A DNA stretch of 33,797 nt from Paulinella micropora (GCA_009731375.1 BJOX01000248.1:320755-354551); one strand, 5' to 3'. Numbered from the stretch's first letter, positions 1 through 11,263 are shown. Made by a program: numbers and translations. Notes: generated by a model not told the origin, from the sequence alone.

Positions 1-26
1 TGCATCAGCCATTCTATTACTATTAC

Positions 27-77
<51 letters not shown>

Positions 78-78
78 G

Positions 79-123
<45 letters not shown>
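1..123 (+). repeat. (ATT)n array with a residual SINE 3' end
   Basis: The first 13 bases match the 3' part of the SINE described at 126-392 (TGCATCAGCCATT). They run into an (ATT)n array broken by a few C substitutions. This is the tail of a copy that lies mostly outside the window; the last bases of the SINE consensus (GACAGAGAAGCACT) are missing. Confidence 0.7.
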
Positions 124-125
124 GT

Positions 126-391
126 GGACACCGTGATAGCCCAGTGGTCAAGTTCTACCATCTGGGCCCTGTCGCCAGTTCGATTCCCGTCGGTGCCACC
201 AGTATTTTCATTGAACATACCGATCCGTCTGGACCAGTATTTTCATTGAACATACCGGCCCGTCTGGAAGTGTTGGAACTGCCCTTGCGGGGGTGTCATT
301 AGAGCTTATCGTCAATTCTTCGTACTCCCCTCACGGGTGAGACGATGGAGGCGCATGTGCAGAAATGCATCAGCCATTGACAGAGAAGCAC

Positions 392-392
<1 letters not shown>
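126..392 (+). mobile_element. tRNA-derived SINE, full-length copy
   Basis: A 267 bp non-coding unit starts with a tRNA-like head and ends at an (ATT)n tail. The head has a Pol III A box (TAGCCCAGTGG, 137-147) and a B box (AGTTCGATTCC, 177-187) 29 bases apart, as in a tRNA. It ends CGGTGCCACCA, which looks like an acceptor strand, discriminator A and CCA. The tRNA-unrelated body holds a duplicated segment beginning ACCAGTATTTTCATTG, then a part rich in short inverted repeats (CTCCCCTCACGGGTGAG), ending GACAGAGAAGCACT. The same unit recurs at 12512, 13273, 14627 (minus), 15354 and 33710, and in part at 13081 and 13632. The acceptor stem has a mismatch and the T stem pairs poorly, so this is a retroposon head rather than a working tRNA. 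The parent tRNA was not assigned. Confidence 0.85.
137..187 (+). promoter_or_regulatory. Internal Pol III promoter (A and B boxes) of the SINE
   Basis: TAGCCCAGTGG fits the tRNA A-box consensus TRGYNNARNGG, and AGTTCGATTCC fits the B box GGTTCGANTCC except for its first base. Order and spacing are those of a tRNA gene. The same pair is intact in the full-length copies at 12512, 13273, 14627 (minus) and 33710. The 15354 copy differs by one base just before the core of its B box (AATTCGATTCC). Confidence 0.8.
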
Positions 393-442
<50 letters not shown>

Positions 443-459
443 CATCATCATCATCATCA

Positions 460-497
<38 letters not shown>

Positions 498-668
498 CTA
501 ATTAATCATGAATTATTATCACTAACTAATATAATTATTTATCATTAAAATCATTAATTATTACAATTATTATTTATTGTAATGATTAATTAAATTATTA
601 ATTCGAAAAGTTAAGATTTATAATAACAAATAATTATAATAATGAATGATTTTAGTAACTAATAATTA
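393..668. repeat. (ATT)n SINE tail and AT-rich DNA
   Basis: The tail of the SINE is (ATT)n with an internal (ATC)n block to about 495. It is followed by about 170 bases of AT-rich sequence (ATTAATTA-like words) with no ORF or recognisable motif. Confidence 0.8.
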
Positions 669-919
669 TGTGTGATTTGTGTGCATGCGTATTTATTTGT
701 TTGTTTGCGTGTTTGTTTGTTTTCCTGTATGTTTGGCCTGTCTTGTGTTTGTTTGTGTGTCTGTAAGTTTGTCTGTTTGTCTGTTTTGTTTCGTTGTTTC
801 TTTTCTATGTTTGTTTGACTGTGTGTTTGTCTGTCTGTTTGTCTGTCTGTTTGTTTGTTTGTTTGTTTGTTTGTTTGTTTGTTTGTTTATCTATTCGCGT
901 GTTTATCTGTGTTGATCCA

Positions 920-970
<51 letters not shown>

Positions 971-1133
971 GCGCTCTCAGTACATGAAAAGCAACTAGAG
1001 GAGAATCAAAAGGTCTCTCTCTATCTCTCCCTATATATATCTTTCCTTATCTTTCTTTCCTAACCGTTGTCTTGTTCCTTCCTTCCTTCCTTCCCCCCCC
1101 CCCCCCCCNNNNNNNNNNNNNNNNNNNNNNNNN
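669..1133. repeat. Degenerate (GTTT)n, (AT)n and CCTT/poly-C tracts ending in a gap
   Basis: A degenerate GTTT/GTCT array (669-895) runs into an (AT)n dinucleotide array (922-967), about 110 bases of mixed sequence, then CCTT repeats and a poly-C run that ends in 25 Ns (1109-1133). Translations of this DNA are low-complexity and not genes. Confidence 0.85.
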
Positions 1134-1149
1134 TTCTTCTTCTTACTTT

Positions 1150-1280
1150 ATCGGTCACCACAAAATGTGGTCAGGTTACCGATAAAACTACATATGCGGC
1201 GCGCCAAATTTGACGTGTTTTGCGGGCTCGCCGGCCCGGCTCGGCTTGCCCGCAAACACGTCAAATTTGTGGCTAGCCGC
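1150..1280. repeat. Foldback: two adjacent hairpins, one long and GC-rich
   Basis: The first hairpin has outer arms ATCGGT (1150-1155) and ACCGAT (1178-1183) around an inner perfect stem ACCACA/TGTGGT with loop AAA. The second has arms 1206-1227 and 1248-1268, which are reverse complements over 21 bases apart from one extra T, a 20-base GC-rich loop, and outer arms GCGGC (1196-1200) and GCCGC (1276-1280). It may be a foldback or MITE-like element, or a structured RNA. No target-site duplication was seen. Confidence 0.75.
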
Positions 1281-1348
1281 TTAATATACTATTTCCTTGT
1301 CTTTTAGTACGTCAAGAAGTTACGAGGAGAAGATCTGCCTGCATTGCC

Positions 1349-2303
<955 letters not shown>

Positions 2304-2960
2304 NNNNNNNNNNNNNNNNNNNNNNNNNNNNNNNNNNNNNNNNNNNNNNNNNNNNNNNNNNNNNNNNNNNNNNNNNNNNNNNNNNNNNNNNNNNNNNNNN
2401 NNNNNNNNNNNNNNNNNNNNNNNNNNNNNNNNNNNNNNNNNNNNNNNNNNNNNNNNNNNNNNNNNNNNNNNNNNNNNNNNNNNNNNNNNNNNNNNNNNNN
2501 NNNNNNNNNNNNNNNNNNNNNNNNNNNNNNNNNNNNNNNNNNNNNNNNNNNNNNNNNNNNNNNNNNNNNNNNNNNNNNNNNNNNNNNNNNNNNNNNNNNN
2601 NNNNNNNNNNNNNNNNNNNNNNNNNNNNNNNNNNNNNNNNNNNNNNNNNNNNNNNNNNNNNNNNNNNNNNNNNNNNNNNNNNNNNNNNNNNNNNNNNNNN
2701 NNNNNNNNNNNNNNNNNNNNNNNNNNNNNNNNNNNNNNNNNNNNNNNNNNNNNNNNNNNNNNNNNNNNNNNNNNNNNNNNNNNNNNNNNNNNNNNNNNNN
2801 NNNNNNNNNNNNNNNNNNNNNNNNNNNNNNNNNNNNNNNNNNNNNNNNNNNNNNNNNNNNNNNNNNNNNNNNNNNNNNNNNNNNNNNNNNNNNNNNNNNN
2901 NNNNNNNNNNNNNNNNNNNNNNNNNNNNNNNNNNNNNNNNNNNNNNNNNNNNNNNNNNNN
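2304..2960. other. Assembly gap (657 N)
   Basis: Unresolved bases directly following a GATA array, so the gap probably hides more of the array. The large ORF that can be drawn through it is made of Ns. Confidence 0.99.
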
Positions 2961-3272
2961 TCATAGCCGTCCAGTGTTGCATAGCCCGGGCTAGGTCCCT
3001 TCGGGGGTTTAGGCCTTATACAATGTCATCATTGTAGCTTGCGCAAGCTTACGGTGCTCAAAACACTTGGACTAACGGCTTCCTTTTCTTTCCCTTCTTC
3101 CTTATCCTCCCCACTCTCCATTCCTAGATTGCCTTTTTCTTCAACGTCCTCCTCTTCTTTTTCCAGAACACAGTCTACCCGTGATTCCCATCCCGGACAC
3201 ATGCACAGTACACAAATTACTGTTTGATGTGAAACTGCGTTCCTTTGCAAGGACTACATTCCTTTGCGACAT
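2961..3272. other. Unique island, no gene recognised
   Basis: About 310 bases of mixed sequence. It contains two perfect palindromes, TAGCCCGGGCTA near 2982 and AGCTTGCGCAAGCT near 3040, and a pyrimidine-rich stretch (3080-3165). Short overlapping ORFs of 62 and 73 codons occur on both strands over this stretch. Neither looks like a known protein, and compositional bias explains them. Confidence 0.5.
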
Positions 3273-3389
3273 CTCATCTATCTATCTATCTATCTACCTA
3301 CCTATCTACCTATCTATCTATATACCTATCTACCTACCTACCTACCTACCTATCTATCTACCTACCTACCTATCTACCTACCTACCTAC

Positions 3390-3425
<36 letters not shown>

Positions 3426-3427
3426 TA
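3273..3427 (+). repeat. (TATC)/(TACC) tetranucleotide array
   Basis: TATC repeats mixed with TACC repeats. There is no coding signal beyond the periodic Tyr-Leu-Ser-Ile translation of the repeat. Confidence 0.95.
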
Positions 3428-4866
3428 TAGAGGAAACAACAGTAAGTATGTGTATTGGTTAGGTCGCATCCTTGGAGTATAGAGATCGATATATACATAC
3501 ATAAATACATACATTACATATGTACATGTATACTTTCATACATACATATATCCATACATACTATATGTGTATTGGATAGGTCGCGTCTTTGGGAGTATAG
3601 AGATCGATATATACATACATACATATTTACATACATACATATATACATACATACATATGTACATGTATACATACATACATACATATATCCATACATACTA
3701 TATGTATATTGGATAGGGTGCGTCCTTGGAGGGTATAGAGATGGATATGTACATACATACATATATACATACATATGTACATGTATACATACATACATAT
3801 ATTTATACATACTATATGTGTATTGGATAGGTCCCGTCCGGGGAAGAGATAGAGATCGATATATACATACATACATATATACATACATATGTACATGTAT
3901 ACATACATACATACATACATATATCCATACATACTATATGCATATTGGATAGGTCGCGTCTTTGGAGGGTATAGAGATCGATATATACATACATACATAT
4001 ATACATACATACATATATACATACATATACATATATTTATACATACTATATGTGTATTGGATAGGTCCCGTCCGGGGAAAGAGATAGAGATCGATATATA
4101 CATACATACATTTTTACATACATACATGTATACATACATATGTACATGTATACATACATACATACATATATCCATACATACTATATGTATATTGGATAGG
4201 TCGCGTCTTTGGAGGGTATAGAGATCGATATATACATACATACAAATATACGTACATACATATATACATACATATGTACATGTATACATACATACATATA
4301 TTTATACATACTATATGTGTATTGGATAGGTCGCGTCCTTGGAGGGTATAGAGATCGATATATACATACATACATACATACATATATATATACATACATA
4401 TGTACATGTATACATACATACATACATATACCCATACATACTATATGTGTATTGGATAGGGCGCGTCCTTGGAGGGTATAGAGATCGATATATACATACA
4501 TACATATATACATACATACATATATACATACATATGTACATGTATACATACATACATATATTCATACATACTATATGTGTATTGGATAGGTTCCGTCCGG
4601 GGAAGAGATAGAGATCGATATATGCATACATACATATATACATACATACATATATACATACATATGTACATGTATACATACATACATACATATACCCATA
4701 CATACTATATTGGATGGGTCGCGTCCTTGGAGGGTATAGAGATCGATATATACATACATACATATATACATACATATGTACATGTATACATACATACATA
4801 TATTTATACATACTATATGTATATTGGATAGGTCGCGTCCTTGGAAGAGATAGAGATCGATAACGA
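3428..4866. repeat. Composite minisatellite, 12 copies of a ~50 bp core in (ATAC)n
   Basis: A core beginning TATTGGATAGGTCGCGTC and ending TAGAGATCGATATA recurs near 3451, 3568, 3703, 3818, 3939, 4051, 4188, 4317, 4446, 4576, 4706 and 4822, about 112-137 bases apart. ATAC repeats containing ATATGTACATGTATAC separate the copies. Two core subtypes exist: CTTGGAGGGT (a) and CCGGGGAAGAG (b). The twelfth copy is a hybrid with the a-type front and b-type back. ORFs seen in all frames are repeat translations. Confidence 0.9.
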
Positions 4867-4869
4867 TGT

Positions 4870-5200
4870 CAGGTCATTGACATACATACGTACACACATA
4901 CTTACATACTTACATACTTACTTACTTACATACATACATACATACATACATACACATACTCTGTTCTTATTTAATGCTGCTTGTTTGTATGTATGCATGT
5001 ATGTATGTATGTATGTATGTATGTATGTATGTATGTATGCATGTATGTATGTATGTATGTATGTATGTATGTATGTATGGTATGTATGTATGCATGTATG
5101 TATGTATGTATATATATATATATGTATGTATGTATGGTATGTATGTATGCATGTATGCATGTATTTATGTATGTATGTATGTATGTATACATGTATGTAG
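4870..5200. repeat. Inverted microsatellite pair (ACAT)n / (ATGT)n
   Basis: ACAT/ACTT repeats (4880-4957) are followed, after about 25 bases of non-repeat sequence (CTCTGTTCTTATTTAATGCT), by ATGT repeats (4985-5200). The two arrays are reverse complements and could form a large hairpin. Confidence 0.9.
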
Positions 5201-5267
5201 GGCTCCGGCACAAAAAAAGTCCCGTAAGACAAGCACGCAGAGAAACAAGGAGCGACGGTCCCCAATG

Positions 5268-5306
<39 letters not shown>

Positions 5307-5608
5307 GTCTACTCCTCCTCCTCCTCCTGCTCCTCCTCCTCCTGCTCCTCCTCCTCCTGCTCCTCCTCCTCCTGCTCCTCCTCCTCCTGCTCCTCCGCCT
5401 CCTGCTCCTCCGCCTCCTGCTCCTCCGCCTCCTCCTCCTCCTCCTCCGCCTCTCAACTCCCTCCCTGCGAACCAGTCGGTTGTCTTGGATGCATATGTAA
5501 TATATGTCATTTGCGTAATGTACATGCAAAGGAAGAAGGAAGCGAAGCACAAAAGGAATAAAGAGGCGACGCAAAAACAGCTGCTCAAACAAATCAACAA
5601 GTCTGTGC
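5201..5608. repeat. Trinucleotide arrays (CTA)n, (CTC/CTG)n and a unique spacer
   Basis: After about 65 bases of unique sequence come (ACT)n (5266-5306), a higher-order trinucleotide array in which several CTC codons are followed by CTG or CGC (5307-5452), and about 155 bases without a repeat. The long ORFs here translate to Ser, Arg or Gly runs and are not credible genes. Confidence 0.85.
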
Positions 5609-6303
5609 TACTTTCTTCTTCTCTTCTTCTTCTTCTTCTTCTTCTTCTTCTTCTTCTTCCTCCTCCTCCTCCTCCTCTTCTTCTTCTTCCTCTTCCTCTT
5701 CTTCCCGTTCCTCTTTTTCCTCTTTTTCTTCTTCTTTTTCTTCTTCTTCCTTCTTCTTCTTTCTTCTTCTTCTTTCTTCTTCTTCTTTCTTCTTCTTTCT
5801 TCTTCTTTCTTCTTCTTCTTTCTTCTTCTTTCTTCTTCTTCTTCTTCTTCTTCATCTTCTTCTTCTTCTTCATCTTCATCTTCTTCTTCTTCTTCTTCTT
5901 CTTCCTCCTCCTCCTCCTCTTCCTCCTCCTCCTCCTCCTAATGCTCCTCCTCCTCCTCCTCCTTCTTCTTCTTCTTCTTCTTCTTCTTCTTCTTCTTCTT
6001 CTTCTTCTTCTTCTTTCTTCTTCTTCTTCTTCTTCTTCTTCTTCTTCTTCCTTTTCTTTCTTTTCTTCTACCTTTTCTTTCTTTTCTTCTTCTTCTTCTT
6101 TCTTTTCTTTTCTTTTTCTTTTCTTTTCTTTTTTTTTCTTTTCTTTTCTTTTCTTTTCTTTTATTTCTTTTCTTTTTCTTTTTCTTTTTCGTTTTCTTTT
6201 TCTCTTCTCCTTTTTCTTTTTCTTTTTTGTTGTCTTTTTCTCTTCTTCTTCTTCTTCTTCTTCTTCTTCTTTCTTTCTTTCTTTCTTTCTTCTTTCTTTC
6301 TTT
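5609..6303 (+). repeat. Polypyrimidine tract, mainly (TTC)n
   Basis: Almost 700 bases consist nearly only of C and T on this strand (TTC, TCC, TTTTC and TTTC units), with a few A and G interruptions such as the CTAATG near 5938. Such homopurine-homopyrimidine DNA is a classic candidate for triplex (H-DNA) formation. ORFs here encode Leu/Ser/Phe runs and reflect composition only. Confidence 0.9.
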
Positions 6304-6469
6304 TTTTCTATCTATCTGTCTATCTGTCTATCTACCTATCTACCTACCTACCTATCTATCTATCTATCTATCTATCTACCTATCCATCTACCTATCTATC
6401 CATCTACCTATCTATCTATCTATCTATGCATCTATCTATCCATTCATCCATCCATCCATCCCTCCATCC

Positions 6470-6509
<40 letters not shown>

Positions 6510-6559
6510 ATCTATCTATCTTTCTATCGACACCACTAGGTTACCTACCATCGTGGCAA

Positions 6560-6596
<37 letters not shown>

Positions 6597-6634
6597 GACA
6601 GAGAATTAGGGGATGGTGTGGGTGTGCTGGGCCC
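6304..6634 (+). repeat. (TATC)n arrays with short unique spacers
   Basis: TATC/CATC repeats to about 6526, then a 36-base unique spacer containing TTACCTACCATCGT (also present near 7054), more TATC, and about 35 bases of GT-rich sequence leading into repeat R1. Confidence 0.85.
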
Positions 6635-7040
6635 GTGGTGGGGTGCCTTATGTGTACCTAGCCATACGCCTATAAGTCGCATGCCGAAATAGCGACGGGA
6701 AGCACAATCCTGTTCCCTCAGGGTGCCCTTTCTCGCTTGTTGAGCCCGGAATAAAACCTACAGTGCTCTGTCGGTTTATACTAGACTGTCGAACAGTCTC
6801 GAAACTCCATCTGCTTACTGGGCCCTCTGTAATGGAGGTGGGAGCTCGTTCTGCAAGGGGCGCTTATGGAACGAGCCCTGGCCCCGCCTGGTACTAGGGA
6901 GCTTTGGTATCGCCTGTATCAGTCCCTTCCGTGCAAACATCACGGCTTAGCTGGGCATCGGGTCAATACTTTATTCACAGACTTCCTTGGTTGACGAAAT
7001 CAGAAGCTCCTTTTTTCTGACATTAGTCGATATCTCATCT
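6635..7040 (+). mobile_element. Dispersed repeat R1, copy 1 (SINE- or MITE-like, (ATCT)n tail)
   Basis: This 406 bp unit is repeated with few differences at 8848-9251, and its last ~52 bases recur at 9807-9858. All copies end TTAGTCGATATCTCATCT and run into ATCT repeats. It has no long ORF and I found no convincing A/B box. It contains three successive perfect hairpins: AGACTGT/ACAGTCT (6783-6799), CTCCAT/ATGGAG (6805-6837) and GCTCGTTC/GAACGAGC (6844-6876). The 5'-truncated third copy and the tail suggest spread by target-primed reverse transcription, but that is inference. Confidence 0.7.
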
Positions 7041-7128
7041 TTCTATCTATAGCTTACCTACCATCGTCGCTGAAATTCACAAGACAACAGAGGAACAGAA
7101 AGCACAGCGTGTGGTATATATACATAAA

Positions 7129-7178
<50 letters not shown>

Positions 7179-7205
7179 TACATATACATACACATACACA
7201 TATAC

Positions 7206-7267
<62 letters not shown>

Positions 7268-7586
7268 GTGTAAGTGTAGGTGTAGGTGTAGGTGTAGGTG
7301 TAGGTGCAGGTGTAGGTGTAGGTGTTGGTGTTGGTGTTGGTGTTGGTGTATGGTGTATGGTGTATGGTGTATGGTGTATGGTGTAGTATATGGTGTATTG
7401 TGTGGTGTATGGTGTATGGTGTATGGTGTATGGTGTAGTGTATGGTGTATGGTGTATGGTGTATGGTGTATGTGTATGTGTATGGTGTATGGTGTATGGT
7501 GTATGGTGTATGGTGTATGTGTATGCGTATGTGTATATGTATATGTATATGTATATCTTAAGATAAGGATGGAGAAGAACGGGATC
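7041..7586. repeat. (AT)n, CATACA/TGTATG palindrome and (GTGTAT/GGTGTA)n arrays
   Basis: A short unique stretch (7050-7110) is followed by (AT)n and (GA)n. CACATA repeats then switch without a spacer to TGTGTA repeats, making a perfect 66 bp palindrome (7204-7269). Beyond it lie GTGTAG, GTGTTG and GGTGTAT arrays to about 7555. The His-rich and Cys/Met-rich ORFs are repeat translations. Confidence 0.9.
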
Positions 7587-8216
<630 letters not shown>

Positions 8217-8395
8217 TTTGGTCTATCAGCGCTGCATATCCGAGGACATAGGCATCCATTCTACCCCGCCTCCAGATGGAGGCTGGGCAGTGGGCTGGAG
8301 ATGGGCAAAAGGCCTTGGATGTGTACAGTCTGATGGTTCTACGTGTGCTCTCTTGCGGGGTCTTTGAGTGTCTGGAACGGAGGAGCTGATAGATA
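8217..8395. other. Unique island between GATA arrays
   Basis: About 180 bases of non-repetitive sequence including the small inverted repeat CCTCCAGATGGAGG (8270-8283). No ORF, RNA or promoter signal was recognised. Confidence 0.5.
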
Positions 8396-8405
8396 GATCG
8401 ATAGA

Positions 8406-8479
<74 letters not shown>

Positions 8480-8528
8480 GGATGGATGGATGGATGGATG
8501 GATGGATGGATGGATGGATAGATGGATG

Positions 8529-8566
<38 letters not shown>

Positions 8567-8707
8567 AAGACGTGTGGTCTGTGTGCCTTTATACATACAT
8601 ACATACATACATACATTCATACATACATACATACATACATACATACATGCATGCATAGGCCATTGCTGCCAAGAAAGCAGCCAGTGAAGGCAAGGTCAAC
8701 AGTCTAC

Positions 8708-8753
<46 letters not shown>

Positions 8754-8810
8754 ATATCTATCTATCTATGGACCTACGTCTTTGGATATGCAGAGCTGGT
8801 AGAACGAACA

Positions 8811-8847
<37 letters not shown>
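8396..8847. repeat. GATA, GGAT, ACAT and TATC arrays with short unique spacers
   Basis: GATA/GGAT (8396-8564), a spacer, ACAT (8592-8648), a 55-base unique spacer beginning GCATAGGCCATTG, TATC (8707-8768), a 45-base spacer, and TATC again to R1 copy 2. The word CATAGGCCATTG also opens the unique segment at 12260. Confidence 0.85.
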
Positions 8848-9251
8848 GTGGTGGGGTGCCTTATGTGTGCCTAGCCATACGCCTATGAGTCACATGCCGA
8901 AATAGCGACGGGAAGCACAATCCTGTTCCCTCAAGGTGCCCTTTCTCGCTTGTTGAGCCCGGAATAAAACCCACAGTGCTCTGTCGGTTTATACTAGACT
9001 GTCGAACAGTCTCGAAACTCCATCTGCTTACTGGGCCCTCTGTAATGGAGGTGGGAGCTCGTTCTGCAAGGGGCGCTTATGGAACGAGCCCTGGCCCCGC
9101 CTGGTACTAGGGAGCTTTGGTATCGCCTGTATCAGTCCCTTCCGTGCAAACATCATGGCTTAGCTGGGCATCGGGTCAACACTTTTCACAGACTTCCTTG
9201 GTTGACGAAATCAGAAGCTCCTTTTTTCTGATATTAGTCGATATCTCATCT
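8848..9251 (+). mobile_element. Dispersed repeat R1, copy 2
   Basis: This 404 bp copy is nearly identical to 6635-7040. The clearest change is a 2-base shortening just before the CACAGACTTCC segment. It sits directly inside a TATC array: the 5' side begins at the array edge and the 3' end runs into ATCT repeats. The three internal hairpins are preserved. Confidence 0.75.
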
Positions 9252-9285
9252 ATCTATCTATCTATCTATCTATCTAGCTAGCTAG

Positions 9286-9330
<45 letters not shown>
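9252..9330 (+). repeat. (TATC)n with a CTAG block
   Basis: ATCT tail of R1 copy 2 with an internal TAGC block. Confidence 0.9.
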
Positions 9331-9765
9331 AATCCGGGGGGATGTAGAGGGCCAGCTGCTCAGTGCTCCGGCCTAAAACCAAACCCCCTATAAGGACGAT
9401 TTTGTGTCCGCCGTTAATCGCGCGCTGCGCAAGGGCTAAAACAGGCGACCATCTCCCGACCGGGGCCGTGATGCAAAGGGTTGATGAAGCCGAGGTTGTA
9501 GAAGGTAACTCACAACGAGCGTGAACTCCCGAAACCTCGGCTTTGGCGACCATCATCTCCTTGTGGCACACGCCCCTGGGGGAGTGTTTTTAGTGGTTGT
9601 CCTGTACAGTTCAAAAGGGCCTGGCTACCTTTCGGTTTGAACTGGGCACAGGCACCAACCACAGCGGACAGTGGTTGGTGCGCGGCTGAAGTGCTGAGAG
9701 TTCTTGCTTGGGGGCAGTAAAGGAGGCAATGGCTTTTAAGCTATGCCACGCCCATAGATTAAACA
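9331..9765 (+). other. Hairpin-rich unique island, possible structured RNA
   Basis: These 435 bases are not microsatellite and code for nothing I recognise; the 80-codon minus-strand ORF at 9329-9571 is probably chance. Four inverted repeats stand out. One is AAGCCGAGGTT/AACCTCGGCTT (9487-9497, 9533-9543). The second is a short ACAC-CCC/GGG-GTGT hairpin followed by five Ts (9568-9591). The third is a compound stem, GTGGTTG, CTGT and CAGTTCAAA pairing with TTTGAACTG, ACAG and CAACCAC (9593-9662). The fourth is a perfect 11 bp stem, GCACCAACCAC/GTGGTTGGTGC, with an 8-base loop (9652-9681). The third and fourth share one strand, so they exclude each other. Confidence 0.5.
9568..9591 (+). terminator. 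Hairpin plus T5, terminator-like
   Basis: ACAC/GTGT and CCC/GGG pair around a tiny loop, and the hairpin is followed by TTTTT. A T4-T5 run is enough for Pol III termination, but no A or B box was found upstream, so transcription is not shown. Confidence 0.25.
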
Positions 9766-9806
<41 letters not shown>

Positions 9807-9858
9807 GTTGACGAAATCAGAAGCTCCTTTTTTTCTGACATTAGTCGATATCTCATCT
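9807..9858 (+). mobile_element. R1, 5'-truncated 3' end fragment
   Basis: The last ~52 bases of R1 (from GTTGACGAAATCAG to GATATCTCATCT), flanked on both sides by TATC repeats. It keeps the 3' end and lacks the rest, as expected of a 5'-truncated retrotransposed copy. Confidence 0.7.
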
Positions 9859-9893
9859 ATCTATCCATCTATCTATCTATCTATCTATCTATC

Positions 9894-9930
<37 letters not shown>

Positions 9931-10247
9931 TTATCTATCCATGCACGTACACATACATATACCAACCTACCTACCTACCTATCCAAATACATACATACAT
10001 ACATACAAAGGTACATACATACATACATACATACATACATGCATACATATATGCATATATACATACATACATACATACATACATACATACATGCATACAT
10101 GCATGCATACATACATACATGCATACATACATATATGCATGCATTCATGTATACATACATGCATACATACATACATACATACATACATACATAAATACAT
10201 ACATACATACATATATACATACATACATACATGCATACATACATACA
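9859..10247 (+). repeat. (ATCT)n then (ATAC)n arrays
   Basis: ATCT repeats to about 9941, about 45 bases of transition with CTAC units, then ATAC repeats with GCAT variants. Confidence 0.95.
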
Positions 10248-10559
10248 TACATCTATATCCAGGTAATGCTTGGCAAGCATACTATTTACATACATACATA
10301 CATACATACATATATGCATACATACATACATACATACATACATCTATATCCAGGTCAAGCTTGGCAAGCATACTATTTACATACATACATACATACATAC
10401 ATATATACATACATACATACATACATACATCTATATCCAGGTAATGCTTGGCAAGCATACTATTTACATACATACATACATATATACATACATACATGCA
10501 TGCATACATACATACATACATACATACATCTATATCCAGGTAATGCTTGGCAAGCATAC

Positions 10560-10593
<34 letters not shown>

Positions 10594-10725
10594 CATACAA
10601 ATACATCTATATCCAGGTAATGCTTGGCAAGCATACTATTTACATACGTACATACATACATACATACATACATACATCTTTATCCAGGTCAAGCTTGGCA
10701 AGCATACTATTAAGGAACCTTTCCC
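10248..10725. repeat. Composite minisatellite, 6 copies of a ~41 bp core in (ATAC)n
   Basis: The core begins CATCTATATCCAGGT and ends AAGCATACTATTTACATAC. Copies lie near 10250, 10341, 10429, 10527, 10604 and 10676. Most carry the 15-base near-palindrome ATGCTTGGCAAGCAT; the second and sixth carry GGTCAAGCTTGGCAAGC instead. The last copy leaves the array into unique sequence (TAAGGAACC). Confidence 0.9.
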
Positions 10726-10771
10726 AGAGGTCATCTATCTATCTATATATATCTATATATCTATCTATCTA

Positions 10772-10823
<52 letters not shown>

Positions 10824-10925
10824 TCTATCTCTCTCTCTCTATATATATGTATATATATATATATATCCATCTACCTAACTATCTATCTATCCATCTGTCT
10901 ATCTATCTATCTATCTATCTATCTA
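10726..10925 (+). repeat. TATC, CTGT, CT and AT microsatellites
   Basis: ATCT, a CTGT block (10772-10804), more ATCT, CT and AT blocks, then ATCT. Confidence 0.95.
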
Positions 10926-10973
10926 TTAACAGGTCGTCCTTACTGAAGACGTGTCTGGCACTATCTATCTATA

Positions 10974-11009
<36 letters not shown>

Positions 11010-11034
11010 CATCTATCTATCCATCTATCTATCC

Positions 11035-11068
<34 letters not shown>

Positions 11069-11156
11069 TAACAGGTCGTCCTTACTGAAGACGTGGCTGG
11101 CACTATCCATCTATCTATCCATCTATCTATCCATCTATCTATCCATCTATCTATCC

Positions 11157-11194
<38 letters not shown>

Positions 11195-11263
11195 ATATCT
11201 ATCTATCTATTAACAGGTTGTCCTTACTGAAGACGTGTCTGGCAGTCTGCGCCAGACTAAGGT

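Noticed and set aside
126-200. A functional tRNA gene
   Set aside because: Boxes A and B are good, but the acceptor stem has a mismatch, the T stem pairs poorly and the same unit is repeated with a non-tRNA body.
6783-6837. Hammerhead ribozyme in R1
   Set aside because: CGAAAC does follow a stable stem and leads into another stem, but the obligatory CTGANGA element before the first stem is absent.
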